From the NCBI GenBank assembly GCA_945868845.1, contig CAMBMS010000020.1, positions 1 to 49,851 of the forward strand: DNA of 49,851 nucleotides, in the 5' to 3' direction. A program made the position numbers and the translations under genes. The notes below the pieces were generated by a model. The model had not been told where the DNA came from, made no database searches, and worked only from the letters and a program-made list of their open reading frames with translations. This stretch comes from Asaia bogorensis (GTDB lineage Bacteria > Pseudomonadota > Alphaproteobacteria > Acetobacterales > Acetobacteraceae). Positions 1 to 8,534 of the stretch are shown piece after piece. The number at the start of each line of letters is the position of its first letter. Position 1 is the first letter of the stretch.

Positions 1-2
1 CG

Positions 3-149
3 GTCACGTCCCTTTCCAGCACCGTCACAGCCGCTAATGCGCTAACCGATCGCTATTCAGACATGATTTCCACAGGCACGTCTTCATCCGCTATGATGGT
101 AGACCTTACAGGTGTCGACACCAGTCTTCTTTCGTCAGTCCTGATCTAG
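3..149 (+). CDS. C-terminal end of an unidentified protein (partial)
   Basis: The third frame is open from the left edge to a TAG at 147-149 and encodes 48 residues rich in Ser, Thr and Ala, ending with LSSVLI. The even, uninterrupted reading with many ACC, GTC and AGC codons suggests the tail of a real gene whose start lies outside the window, but no family is recognisable. It could also be a chance open frame. Confidence 0.35.
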   Translation, partial: VTSLSSTVTAANALTDRYSDMISTGTSSSAMMVDLTGVDTSLLSSVLI

Positions 150-369
150 CCCAGATGCTTCACTGCAATAGCGGAACGGTAATCCCTCTATTTCTAGGGG
201 GGTGCGATCCTAGAATTCACGCTTAAACAGGCACCCACTTTCAACTCCCGGACGCTTGGCTAGAGGGTGACTTAGGGGATGTGGCGTGTCTTGTATTTTT
301 AACTAAGTCGCTGCATCCGCCGTCGTGATATGTTGTCACGATTCTATTTTACCAGGGGTTATGACATTG
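150..369. other. Gene-free stretch at left edge
   Basis: No open frame with recognisable content lies here. The base composition is less GC-rich than the following genes. It sits between the partial left-edge frame and the IS5 relic, so it may hold decayed insertion-sequence flank, but no terminal inverted repeat could be pointed to. Confidence 0.3.
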
Positions 370-775
370 ATTTTCCGAGGGAAATTCCTGCCGGGATTTT
401 GGTCATCAAGCCGCGCTTGGAGCGGCTGCTAGCCTGGCGCAAAGTTCCCCTTCGGCGTCTGGTCCATGACGATAGGCCTTGGCGACGATGGCATCGACGA
501 TCGCCTATTCCCAGGTCGGCCCCTCTGAGACCACATCGAAAAGCTGTTGGAAAATAGAGTCGTTTAGCCAGTCCCGGCGACGCTTGAGCACCCCGTTCCA
601 ATTGCCAAACCAAGCCGAAAAGTCACGCCAGAGGCTGCCCGTAGGCACAATCCACAGCACAGCCTCCAGAAATAGCTGGCCGTTTCCGCTGGTTCGCGCG
701 GGGTCACTCAGCTTGCCCGGGCAATGCGGCTATATCCTCGCCCACCGGGCGGCCATCAATACAAACCGGTCCATC
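370..775 (-). pseudogene. Decayed IS5-family transposase
   Basis: Read on the minus strand, three frames together give a typical IS5-type (DDE, DUF4096 N-terminal) transposase: GPVCIDGRPVGEDIA, then LFLEAVLWIVPTGSLWRDF and FGNWNGVLKR, then IVDAIVAKAYRHG, then SRSKRGLMTKI. These correspond to the family's N-terminal helix-turn-helix, the WRDLP-like tract, the first catalytic-Asp region (VDA) and the GRSRGGLTTKI tract. The frame changes twice and a TAG interrupts TWE*AIVDA near 510, so no functional enzyme can be made. The C-terminal catalytic half is missing. It lies just downstream of the opgH-like gene, marking an old insertion. Confidence 0.75.
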
Positions 776-842
776 CAAAGCTTGAATCACAAACCAAGGC
801 GTGACGGAATCTTAAATCTCAACAGAGTCAAGGTGACACGTG

Positions 843-2522
843 TCATAGCTCCTCGGGAATCGCGGCCATGCTGCGCGCGCGCAGCCAGGTTCCGACCCGC
901 GGATCGGCGGTCCACACACACAACGGAATGGCAACCAGCAAGCCGCCGGCCAGCACCACCGCCCACGCAATGACCGCCCATCCGCCCTGTGCGTAGCCGG
1001 CGAAGCACATTGCCCCGAACAGCGTGTGCGGCCACAGCATGCGCGTCGCTTCCCACCAGCTCACACCGCGATCGGCTCGGTTTTGCGGCGTCCAGCCAGC
1101 ACGCACGCCGAGTGCCAGGCGCAGTATAGCGAGGGTCTTGCTGACCACACCGATGGTATCCAGCAGCAAGGTGAAGAAAATTTCTATCAATGCGCCAATG
1201 GCAAAGTGAGCGCCGCCGCCATAGCGCGCACGTTCGGCCGGCTTCAGTAATATCTCCACATAGCCGGAGAGCTTGGGCAAATAGAGCGCCACCAACCAAG
1301 CTAGTAGCGCCGCCGCCGCCGGACCAGGGGCTATGCTTTCTCCCAACGCCGCCAGCATGGCCGCAAGCAGAAGCATCGCGGCGTAAAGCGGCGCGCCGGT
1401 GAACAGGAGAATGGCCTGCACCAGTTGCCATCGCCCCATCAATGCAAAGCCGGGCATGCGCAGTAAATGCCAATACTGCAGATTGCCCGCCAGCCAGCGC
1501 GCGTCGCGGCGCAGGAATTCCGGCAGCGCCGGGGGATTCGCTTCCGTCGACCCCGCTTCGTCCGGCAGTAGGCGCACCCTCCAACCAGCACCGGCCAGGA
1601 GCGCTGCCTCCACTTGGTCATGGGAAAGGATGTCGGACCCATCCGGCAATTTTTGAAGGCGGCAAGTGTCGCGGAACGGCGCGATGCGCAGCAAGGCGTT
1701 ATGGCCCCAATAGGGTCCAGCATCGCCCTGCCAGAAGCCCTGCCCCGTGGCCCAGACGCGCATGCCGGCACGCATACCGAACTGGAACAGGCGCGGCAGC
1801 GCGCCCGAAGCCGGCCGGCCCACGGTCAGATGCTGCACTATGGCCAGGCGCGGCTCCGCCACCATAGCGCGCAGCATGCGCAAGACGGAGGGCGCCGCCA
1901 TTTCCGAATCCGCGTCCAGCGCCAGGAAAAATTCAAACCCATCGGCGTAATGGTCGAGAAAATCCATCACATTGCCGGCCTTGAAGCCGGTGTTTTCGGC
2001 ACGCCGGCGGTAATGGATGCGCGTGGGATCGGGGTCCGCGGCGCGAAATACCGCCACCGATTCTACCTCCGCCGCCGCCGCGTCCGGCACCTGCGTATCG
2101 GAGAGAATGAACAGGGCGAAGCCGCCGCCCTGGCCCGATGCGTCCAGTCCATCCAGCAGCCGGCGCAGCGGCGGCAAAACCTCCGCCATGGCCTCATTAC
2201 GTACGGTCACGGCGATGGCGGTCCGTGGCGCGGGGACGGGTAGCGGGCGATCCGCCACACCGAACACAAACCCCACCGGATCGCGCGCGGTCAGCAGAAT
2301 GGCAAAGCCGATCAGCGCATTGGCCACGCACAGCCCCACCCAGGGCGCGGTACCGACGACGCAGAACAGGAATAGAATTTTCGCCGTGCTCCAGCCGCCT
2401 CCGATTAGGGCGTAGGCGGCGAGCCAGGTCAGGGTAACGGAGACAGCACCGATCAGGGCAAAAGTGAACACGCGGCGAACGAGCATGGCAGGGAAATTGG
2501 CAGCAAGGCGCGCAACTGTCAT
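843..2522 (-). CDS. opgH: OpgH/MdoH-like glucan glucosyltransferase
   Basis: This 559-residue inner-membrane family 2 glycosyltransferase resembles OpgH (MdoH), which polymerises UDP-glucose into osmoregulated periplasmic glucan backbones. Two N-terminal membrane segments (about 14-36 and 48-76) precede a cytoplasmic GT-A domain with NTGFKAGN (177-184), the DxD-like DADS (203-206), LSHDQVEAAL (299-308) and the acceptor-site RRDARW (338-343). Several hydrophobic segments follow from about 355. It is much shorter than the enterobacterial protein (about 850 residues) because it lacks the long N-terminal extension and part of the C-terminus, as other alphaproteobacterial members also do. The usual partner opgG is not in the window, so the cluster may be split or the glucan pathway altered. 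Confidence 0.85.
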   Translation of the reverse strand: MTVARLAANFPAMLVRRVFTFALIGAVSVTLTWLAAYALIGGGWSTAKILFLFCVVGTAPWVGLCVANALIGFAILLTARDPVGFVFGVADRPLPVPAPRTAIAVTVRNEAMAEVLPPLRRLLDGLDASGQGGGFALFILSDTQVPDAAAAEVESVAVFRAADPDPTRIHYRRRAENTGFKAGNVMDFLDHYADGFEFFLALDADSEMAAPSVLRMLRAMVAEPRLAIVQHLTVGRPASGALPRLFQFGMRAGMRVWATGQGFWQGDAGPYWGHNALLRIAPFRDTCRLQKLPDGSDILSHDQVEAALLAGAGWRVRLLPDEAGSTEANPPALPEFLRRDARWLAGNLQYWHLLRMPGFALMGRWQLVQAILLFTGAPLYAAMLLLAAMLAALGESIAPGPAAAALLAWLVALYLPKLSGYVEILLKPAERARYGGGAHFAIGALIEIFFTLLLDTIGVVSKTLAILRLALGVRAGWTPQNRADRGVSWWEATRMLWPHTLFGAMCFAGYAQGGWAVIAWAVVLAGGLLVAIPLCVWTADPRVGTWLRARSMAAIPEEL

Positions 2523-2582
2523 CCACGGTTGTGTCTCAGCGTTCGTGTTTTCTGCTTACATGCCGGCATCGAACTGCCTCAC

Positions 2583-2830
2583 CCATGTAGGGCCGCTCTG
2601 ATCATCTCCAACCGAGACGGCGCGCCCCAAACGGTGGGCGAGGGTGCGATCTTCACCGCTCCCGAAGGTCCTGCCGATCTGGCGGACGCGATCCACGCCT
2701 TGGCGACCGACCCGTCATGGCGAGCGGCCGTCAGCGCCGCCGGGCGTGAGCAGGTCCGCATCTAAGATATCCAAGACGCCGACGCCCGTTTCTATGCGCT
2801 CATCCGCGATATTCTGCAGGAGCGGTGGCC
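2583..2830 (+). pseudogene. Relic of a group 1 glycosyltransferase C-terminus
   Basis: One frame reads VGEGAIFTAPEGPADLADA, then AIHALATDPSWRAAVSAAG, a TAA at 2763-2765, and continues in the same frame with DADARFYALIRDILQERW. This matches the C-terminal part of GT4-type transferases (the stretch after the EGxPxV motif, with repeated helices). The N-terminal domain and the nucleotide-sugar site are absent and there is an in-frame stop, so this is a fragment left from a larger gene. It lies between the divergent opgH and CobW genes. Confidence 0.5.
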
Positions 2831-2933
2831 AGGTGGGGTGCAAGCAGGCGCCGAACAAACGGGGACACTACCCGCCCCCCATTCCCGCCCCTATATTCCT
2901 TCCCGACAACTAGAATTGTTCGGAGTACGGCTG

Positions 2934-3914
2934 ATGACGGACGCCCCCAAGATGAATGACCAGGTGCCGGTGACAGTGCTCACCGGCTATCTCGGCGCTG
3001 GCAAGACGACCTTACTCAATCGTATCTTGAGCGAAAACCACGGCCAGAAATACGCCGTGGTGATCAATGAATTCGGCGAACTTGGCATCGATAACGACCT
3101 CGTCGTGGATACCGACGAGGAAGTATTCGAGATGAACAATGGCTGCATCTGCTGCACCGTGCGCGGCGACCTGATCCGCATCGTCGGCGGGCTGATGAAA
3201 CGTCGCGAAAAATTCGACGGCATCATCATCGAGACCACCGGGCTGGCGAACCCGGCGCCCGTCGCGCAGACTTTCTTCGTCGATGACACGGTGCGCACGC
3301 GCACCAGGCTGGACGCCATTATCACGGTAGCGGACGCCAAGCATCTGCCAGCTCGACTACAGGACAGCACCGAGGCGGTGGAGCAGATCGCCTTTGCCGA
3401 TGTCATCATCCTCAACAAGACCGACCTGGTAAGCGAGGACGAACTAGCCGAGGTCGAACGCCTGATCCGCCAGATCAACCGCTTTGCCCGTATCCATCGC
3501 ACACAACGGTCCGGCGTCGCCATCACCGAGGTGCTGAACCAAGGGGCATTTGATCTCAACCGCGTGCTGGCCGCCCATCCAGACTTTCTCGATGACGAGG
3601 CGCATGAACATAACGAGGACGTCACCTCCCTGAGTTTCGAGGTGGAGCGCCCGATCGATCCCGAACGTTTCAATGCCTGGATCGGCGATCTGCTGGCGCA
3701 AAAAGGCCAGGATTTGCTGCGCACCAAAGGCATTCTGTCCTATGCCGGCGACGATCGCCGCTTCGCCTTCCAGGCCGTGCATATGATCGCCGACGGTGGT
3801 TTTATCGGCCCCTGGAAAGCAGGCGATGAACGGAAAAGCCGGCTAGTCTTCATCGGCCGCAACCTGAACCGTCCGCAACTGCGCCGGGGTTTCGAAGCCT
3901 GCCAGGCCAATTAA
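2934..3914 (+). CDS. CobW/COG0523-family GTPase (metallochaperone type)
   Basis: The 326-residue protein belongs to the G3E P-loop GTPases that deliver metals, often zinc or cobalt. It shows the P-loop GYLGAGKTT (18-26), the metal-binding CxCC in GCICC (70-74), ETTGLANP after it, the base-specificity motif NKTD and a C-terminal CobW_C domain ending FIGRNLNRPQLRRGFEAC. The ATG at 2934 is chosen because the family starts just before VPVTVLTG and a CGGAG lies nine bases upstream; an in-frame upstream extension looks non-coding. The next gene, a WD40 protein, starts two bases after its stop, so the two are almost certainly co-transcribed. The metal served is not evident; no Zur box was recognised. 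Confidence 0.88.
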   Translation: MTDAPKMNDQVPVTVLTGYLGAGKTTLLNRILSENHGQKYAVVINEFGELGIDNDLVVDTDEEVFEMNNGCICCTVRGDLIRIVGGLMKRREKFDGIIIETTGLANPAPVAQTFFVDDTVRTRTRLDAIITVADAKHLPARLQDSTEAVEQIAFADVIILNKTDLVSEDELAEVERLIRQINRFARIHRTQRSGVAITEVLNQGAFDLNRVLAAHPDFLDDEAHEHNEDVTSLSFEVERPIDPERFNAWIGDLLAQKGQDLLRTKGILSYAGDDRRFAFQAVHMIADGGFIGPWKAGDERKSRLVFIGRNLNRPQLRRGFEACQAN

Positions 3915-3915
3915 T

Positions 3916-4962
3916 ATGAGCTCGATGGTTTCTGGCGACACCATTCTCGACCAGCGCGGCGTGCAGCAAAATCTCGATGCGTTTATCGTCGCCGCCGCGT
4001 TCTCCCGCGATGGCAAGATCGCGGCTTTCGCGCTGGGCGATGGCACGCTGCGGCTGGTCGATTTGGCGAATAAAGGCAACTGGCGCGTTGTCAGCGCGCA
4101 TGACGGCGCCATCCTCGCCTTGGCGCAAGACGCCATGTTGGGCGGGTTCATCACCGGCGGCGATGATGGGAAATTCCAGCGTATCGCCACCGACGGCTCG
4201 ATCTCCACTATTTTTTCCACCGGCTTGCGCTGGATCGAGCATGTGGCGAGTTTTCCAAGTGAAAAAGGCAAAGGCCTGCTCGCCTGTGCCGTTGGTAAAC
4301 TGGCACACATCTTCGATGGCACGGGACAAAAAATAAAGACGCTGGATCATCCCTCCTCTGTCACCGGCCTGGCTTTCGATGCGAGAGGAAAACGTATCGC
4401 CACGTCGCATTACAACGGCGCCAGCATCTGGTTCGTCGCCGCGAAAACCGACAGCCCGCGCAAGCTGGAATGGAAGGGCAGCCATATCGGAATCGCTCTC
4501 TCGCCCGATGGCGATGCAGTGATAACCGCGATGCAGGAAAATTCACTACATGGCTGGCGCCTGTCCGATAACCAGCACATGCGCATGTCCGGCTATCCAG
4601 GCAAAACCCTATCCCTTTCCTTCACCAAGGGTGGCAAATGGCTGGCGACATCGGGCGCCGATTCCATCGTCATCTGGCCGTTTACTGGTGGCGGGCCGAT
4701 GGGCAAGGCGCCGACGGAAATCGCCGGCGGTGATGACATAACCTGCACGCGCGTACTCTGCCATCCGCAGCAGGACGCGATCGCGGGCGGGTTTGCCGAT
4801 GGGCTGGTGGTGTTGGCCGATATCGGCTCCGCGCGCATTCTCCCCGTGGCCAAAGCCGGGCGCGGTCCCGTTTCTGCCCTCGCCTGGAGCACGGATGGTA
4901 CGCATCTGGCGTTCGGTACTGAAACCGGTTTTGCCGCCGTTGTGGATTTCACCAAGCAATAG
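3916..4962 (+). CDS. WD40-repeat protein coupled to CobW GTPase
   Basis: This 348-residue protein is built of beta-propeller repeats. Recurring units of about 40-45 residues contain patterns such as VSAHDGAILALAQ, VTGLAFDARGKRIATSHYNGASI, SLSFTKGGKWLATSGADSIVIW and VSALAWSTDGTHLAF, which fit about seven blades. There is no signal peptide or membrane segment, so it is expected in the cytoplasm. It probably serves as a scaffold; no catalytic motif is seen. The start codon lies one base beyond the TAA of the CobW gene, implying translational coupling and a joint role in metal handling. That role is inferred from context only. Confidence 0.82.
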   Translation: MSSMVSGDTILDQRGVQQNLDAFIVAAAFSRDGKIAAFALGDGTLRLVDLANKGNWRVVSAHDGAILALAQDAMLGGFITGGDDGKFQRIATDGSISTIFSTGLRWIEHVASFPSEKGKGLLACAVGKLAHIFDGTGQKIKTLDHPSSVTGLAFDARGKRIATSHYNGASIWFVAAKTDSPRKLEWKGSHIGIALSPDGDAVITAMQENSLHGWRLSDNQHMRMSGYPGKTLSLSFTKGGKWLATSGADSIVIWPFTGGGPMGKAPTEIAGGDDITCTRVLCHPQQDAIAGGFADGLVVLADIGSARILPVAKAGRGPVSALAWSTDGTHLAFGTETGFAAVVDFTKQ

Positions 4963-5000
4963 AGTTTGTTTGCTCAGTCCGGCATCGACGTGAAAACGCT

Positions 5001-6146
5001 TCAGGCCAGATGGGCCGCCTCCAGCCAGGCCCGGCTTTGCATTTCCTCCAGGCGCGACGCGGTGCGTTCGAACATTTTCGCGTTCTCCCCGCGCATATAG
5101 AGCCGGTCCGGCATATCCGCGGCGGAGGCCAGCAGCTTAACGCGATGGTCATACAGCGTGTCGATCAACGTAATGAAGCGCCGCGCCTGGTCGAAATTAT
5201 CCGGACCGAGGCGGGGAATACCGTCCAGGATCAGGGTGTGGAAATGCGTCGCCAGCGCCAGATAGTCGCCGGCACCCAGCGCGGTGGCGCAGAGGGAAGA
5301 AAAATCGAAGCGGGCGACGCCATTCACGGCCTGCGGGACGATAAAAGACCGCCCCATCACCAGCAGGGTTTCGCTGGAGCCAAGTTTTTTCCCAGTCAGC
5401 TCCACGAAGGCCGTGTCGAGGGCCGCGTCAGCACGAGCATCGGCCGGCACGAGCCATGTGGCCAATCCGTGTAGACGGGCGCGGCGGAAATCCCGGCCAT
5501 CATCCATCACCAGCAGATCGAGATGCCGCTTGAGCAGAGAGATAAAAGGCAGAAAGGCATCACGGCCAGGCTGGCCCTTGAACAAATTGTCTGGCGCAGT
5601 GTTGGAGGTGGCGACGACGACCACATTGCGCACGAACAAGGCGTGGAACAGCCGGCCAAGGATCATCGCGTCAGCGATGTCATTGACCTGGAATTCATCG
5701 AAGCAGAGCAGCGCCGCTTCAAGGGCGATCGCGTCGGCGAGTGACGGGATCGGATCGGCCACGCCAGGGTGGGCGCGCCGATAGGCGTGAATCCGCGCAT
5801 GAGCATCCTGCATGAACTGGTGAAAATGGATGCGCTTCCGACGTTCCACCTCGGCGGTGGCGAAAAACAGATCCATCAGCATGGATTTACCGCGCCCGAC
5901 CTCACCGACCAGATACAATCCCTGGGGCGGAGCGGGTGCGGCGGACTTGCGGCGAAGCAGGCGGGCGAGACGGCCGTTAATGGGCGCGACCAAGGGCGGA
6001 TCATAGCCGCGCAACCCCTCCCAAAGCTCGTGCAGCCGCGCGGCGGCCTGCTCCTGCGACGGGTCGTGCGAAAGCTCCCCCGTCGCCAGCAGGGCGCGAT
6101 AGGCAGGCAAGGGTCCGGGGCTGGCTGGCGGCACGGTGGCGTCCAT
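5001..6146 (-). CDS. zapE: ZapE (AFG1-like) ATPase
   Basis: The 381-residue AAA-type ATPase matches ZapE/AFG1, which in enterobacteria binds FtsZ during late division and in mitochondria is an Lace1/Afg1 quality-control factor. The Walker A is GEVGRGKS (81-88), followed by a conserved RIHFHQFM tract and a Walker B with LLCFDEFQV around 150, and then SNTAPDNLFKGQPGRDAFLPFI, typical of the family. Length fits the family. It points toward the 3' end of the WD40 gene (convergent) and lies downstream of the LLM oxidoreductase in the same direction, with only 26 bases between. In many alphaproteobacteria zapE sits near sdh or mdh genes, as here. Confidence 0.92.
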   Translation of the reverse strand: MDATVPPASPGPLPAYRALLATGELSHDPSQEQAAARLHELWEGLRGYDPPLVAPINGRLARLLRRKSAAPAPPQGLYLVGEVGRGKSMLMDLFFATAEVERRKRIHFHQFMQDAHARIHAYRRAHPGVADPIPSLADAIALEAALLCFDEFQVNDIADAMILGRLFHALFVRNVVVVATSNTAPDNLFKGQPGRDAFLPFISLLKRHLDLLVMDDGRDFRRARLHGLATWLVPADARADAALDTAFVELTGKKLGSSETLLVMGRSFIVPQAVNGVARFDFSSLCATALGAGDYLALATHFHTLILDGIPRLGPDNFDQARRFITLIDTLYDHRVKLLASAADMPDRLYMRGENAKMFERTASRLEEMQSRAWLEAAHLA

Positions 6147-6172
6147 GGCGCCGGGGCAATAAAGCGAAATGC

Positions 6173-7027
6173 CTAGCCGTGCAATTCACGCCGCACGGCC
6201 ACCCAGCGGTCCAGGATGGGCAGGATTTTGTCCGCCGGTTCCGGCGGTAGGCTGAACACCACACGATCGATGTCGATTTCTGCGCAATAACGCAGTTTCT
6301 GGATGTCGTCCGGCACCCGAAAAATGGTGATGGGCAGGCTAGCGGGATCGCGGCCAGCTTCCGTGGCCGTCCGGCGGAATTGCGCGACCAGCACGCCGAC
6401 GCCATCCTTTTCCAGCCGGTCCGCGCGCGGAATCCAGCCATTGCCATAGCGGATGGCGCGCCGCGCGGCATAGGGAAAGGCGCCACCCACAATGACCGGC
6501 GGATAGGGCGTCTGCACCGGCTTCGGCCATTGCTTCATCTTGTCGAAATTTACCATCTCACCGTGATATTCCGGCTCATCCTGTGTCCAGATGGCCTGCA
6601 TTGCCTCGATGCGCTCTCGCGACAGCTTGTGGCGCGACAAAAATTCAGTGCCGTGATTTTCCATCTCGTCCTGGTTCCAACCATTACCAACGCCGAACAG
6701 GAAGCGGCCGTTGGACAATTGATCGATAGAGGATACCAATTTGGCCGTGTGGATCGGATCGCGCTGGTTGATCAGGCAGACCCCTGTGCCGATTTTCAAC
6801 TGCGTCGTCACAGCAGCGGCGGTATTGAGCAGTAGGAACGGGTCCATGATATCGTAATAGGGGCGGATCAGCGGCCCACCCGCCGGATATTCCGATTTGC
6901 GCGAGGATGGGATATGCGAATGCTCCGGCACCCAGAGAGATTCGAATCCGCGCTCCTCCAGCGCCCGGCCGAGTGCCGCCGGGCCCATGGAATAGCTGGT
7001 AAAGAACATCACAGCGCCGATTTTCAT
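6173..7027 (-). CDS. LLM-class F420/flavin-dependent oxidoreductase
   Basis: This 284-residue protein has the TIM-barrel fold of bacterial luciferase-like monooxygenases. Family marks include ALGRALEERGFESLWVPEHSHIP, the strand motif LKIGTGVCLINQRDPIHTAK, FGVGNGWNQDEMENHG, then WPKPVQTPYPPVIVGG and a C-terminal VVFSLPP strand. Family members typically use F420H2 or FMNH2; which one cannot be read from the sequence. The start at 7027 is set by a strong GGAGAGGAGA ribosome site directly upstream; the frame extends 28 codons further without support. It follows the phosphatase gene on the same strand with a 31-base gap, so it may be read as the tail of the sdh transcript. Confidence 0.82.
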   Translation of the reverse strand: MKIGAVMFFTSYSMGPAALGRALEERGFESLWVPEHSHIPSSRKSEYPAGGPLIRPYYDIMDPFLLLNTAAAVTTQLKIGTGVCLINQRDPIHTAKLVSSIDQLSNGRFLFGVGNGWNQDEMENHGTEFLSRHKLSRERIEAMQAIWTQDEPEYHGEMVNFDKMKQWPKPVQTPYPPVIVGGAFPYAARRAIRYGNGWIPRADRLEKDGVGVLVAQFRRTATEAGRDPASLPITIFRVPDDIQKLRYCAEIDIDRVVFSLPPEPADKILPILDRWVAVRRELHG

Positions 7028-7058
7028 GTTTTTGTCTCCTCTCCTCCGTCGCGCCTGA

Positions 7059-7724
7059 TTATTCCCGGCGGAGCAGACTATCGTTGATGAAACTAGCGAG
7101 GCCATGGGCACGGAAATCGCGCTTTAGGGCCTGCTCATCATACGCCGCGCGCACCCAATCGAGAAAGGGCGTTTTACCCTCGGCCGTCGCGGCGTAGCAG
7201 TGAAAGAAAGCATCCAGGATGCCGGTGCTCGACGCGCGGATATGGCCATAGGGCCATAAAGACAGTTGCCGCAACGCCATCGTCGTCGTACCGCCCCGCA
7301 ACAGGATAAAAATGCCCGCGGCGAGGCCGGTGCGATCGGCACCGGATTTACAATGGATCAGCGCCGGCATCTCCATGGTGCGATAGATTTCGGCAAGGCG
7401 CAGGATGCGGTCCCGATGCGGAGCGCCGCGGCTTTCCATGCCCATGTCGATATGGATCAGACCGAGCCGCGCGGCGGCGTCGCGCGAAAGCGCGTCGGAG
7501 CCACAATCGCGCGCGCCACGCAGATTGATGATCGTGCGCAGGCCGAGACCGCGGGTCCATACTCGCAGATGGCTGGGTGTCGGATGGCTGGTGCGGCAAA
7601 GCATACCGGGTTCGACGACGGAAAGATTCTGCCAAGCCACGCGAAAAACCGCATGATCCAGCAGCAAACTATCCGCCCACGCTTTTGCACGCCCGCGTGT
7701 AGTGCTCAGGTCAGCCTGGAACAA
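7059..7724 (-). CDS. Dual-specificity/tyrosine phosphatase-like protein (HCX5R)
   Basis: The 221-residue protein carries the cysteine phosphatase signature HCKSGADR (124-131), with nucleophile Cys125 and phosphate-binding Arg131. A preceding TIINLRGARD tract and SHPTPSHLRVW are typical of the bacterial DSP-like family that includes the eukaryotic-like SIW14-type phosphatases. No signal peptide or membrane span is seen. It begins 13 bases after the stop of sdhB and is followed closely by the LLM oxidoreductase gene, so it appears to belong to the sdh transcript. The substrate, protein phosphotyrosine or inositol-type phosphate, is unknown. Confidence 0.8.
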   Translation of the reverse strand: MFQADLSTTRGRAKAWADSLLLDHAVFRVAWQNLSVVEPGMLCRTSHPTPSHLRVWTRGLGLRTIINLRGARDCGSDALSRDAAARLGLIHIDMGMESRGAPHRDRILRLAEIYRTMEMPALIHCKSGADRTGLAAGIFILLRGGTTTMALRQLSLWPYGHIRASSTGILDAFFHCYAATAEGKTPFLDWVRAAYDEQALKRDFRAHGLASFINDSLLRRE

Positions 7725-7737
7725 GCCGCTGGGAATC

Positions 7738-8520
7738 TCAGCCCTGCCGCTCCACCATCAATCGCTTGATGGAGGCAATGGCCTGCGCCGGGTTCAGCCC
7801 TTTCGGGCAGGTTTCCGTGCAGTTCATGATGGTGTGGCAGCGATAGAGCTTGAACGGATCTTCTAGCGCATCCAGCCGCGCGCCGGTCGCCTCGTCGCGA
7901 CTGTCAGCGATCCAGCGATAGGCTTGCAGCAGTACGGCGGGGCCCAGGTAACGATCGCCATTCCACCAATAGCTGGGACAGGCGGTGGAGCAGCAGAAGC
8001 AGAGGATGCATTCCCAAAGGCCATCGATTTTGGCGCGCTCTTCCTTGCTTTGCGGACGCTCGCCATCCGGCGGCGGCGGACTGTCAGCCTGCAGCCATGG
8101 CTCGATAGAACGGTACTGCGCATAGATCTGCGTCAGATCGGGCACCAGATCCTTCACCACCGGCATGTGCGGCAGCGGGTTGATGGCGACTGCGCCTTTG
8201 ACTTCGTCAATCGGCTTCAGGCAGGCGAGCGTATTGGTACCGTCGATATTCATCGCGCAGGAACCGCAAATACCCTCGCGGCAGGAGCGGCGGAAGGTCA
8301 GTGATGGATCGATCTCGTTCTTGATTTTAATCAGCGCGTCCAGAACCATCGGGCCGCAGGAATCGAGATCGACCTGATAGGTATCAGTGCGCGGATTGGC
8401 GCCGTCATCGGGATTCCAGCGATAGATTTTGAATTCGCGCACAATCTTCGCCCCGGCTGGCGCCGCATAGGTCTGCCCGGCGCTGACGCGGGAATTTTTT
8501 GGCAGGGTAAAGGTGGCCAT
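7738..8520 (-). CDS. sdhB: Succinate dehydrogenase iron-sulfur subunit
   Basis: SdhB (260 residues) carries electrons from the FAD of SdhA to ubiquinone. The N-terminal [2Fe-2S] domain has Cys80, Cys85, Cys88 and Cys100 (CREGICGSC then C). The C-terminal ferredoxin domain has the 171-181 cluster [18 protein letters not shown] at 228-234 and CTETCP at 234-239, supplying the [4Fe-4S] and [3Fe-4S] clusters. Trp residues in YWWNGD near 184-190 fit the quinone site. The start is backed by AAGGGA ten bases upstream. It is the last canonical gene of the sdhC-sdhD-sdhA-sdhB operon and lies 14 bases after sdhA. Confidence 0.98.
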   Translation of the reverse strand: MATFTLPKNSRVSAGQTYAAPAGAKIVREFKIYRWNPDDGANPRTDTYQVDLDSCGPMVLDALIKIKNEIDPSLTFRRSCREGICGSCAMNIDGTNTLACLKPIDEVKGAVAINPLPHMPVVKDLVPDLTQIYAQYRSIEPWLQADSPPPPDGERPQSKEERAKIDGLWECILCFCCSTACPSYWWNGDRYLGPAVLLQAYRWIADSRDEATGARLDALEDPFKLYRCHTIMNCTETCPKGLNPAQAIASIKRLMVERQG

Positions 8521-8534
8521 GTGTTCGGTCCCTT

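Noticed and set aside
787-1584. 265-codon minus-strand frame overlapping opgH
   Set aside because: It is a shadow of opgH in another frame; no protein motif is present.
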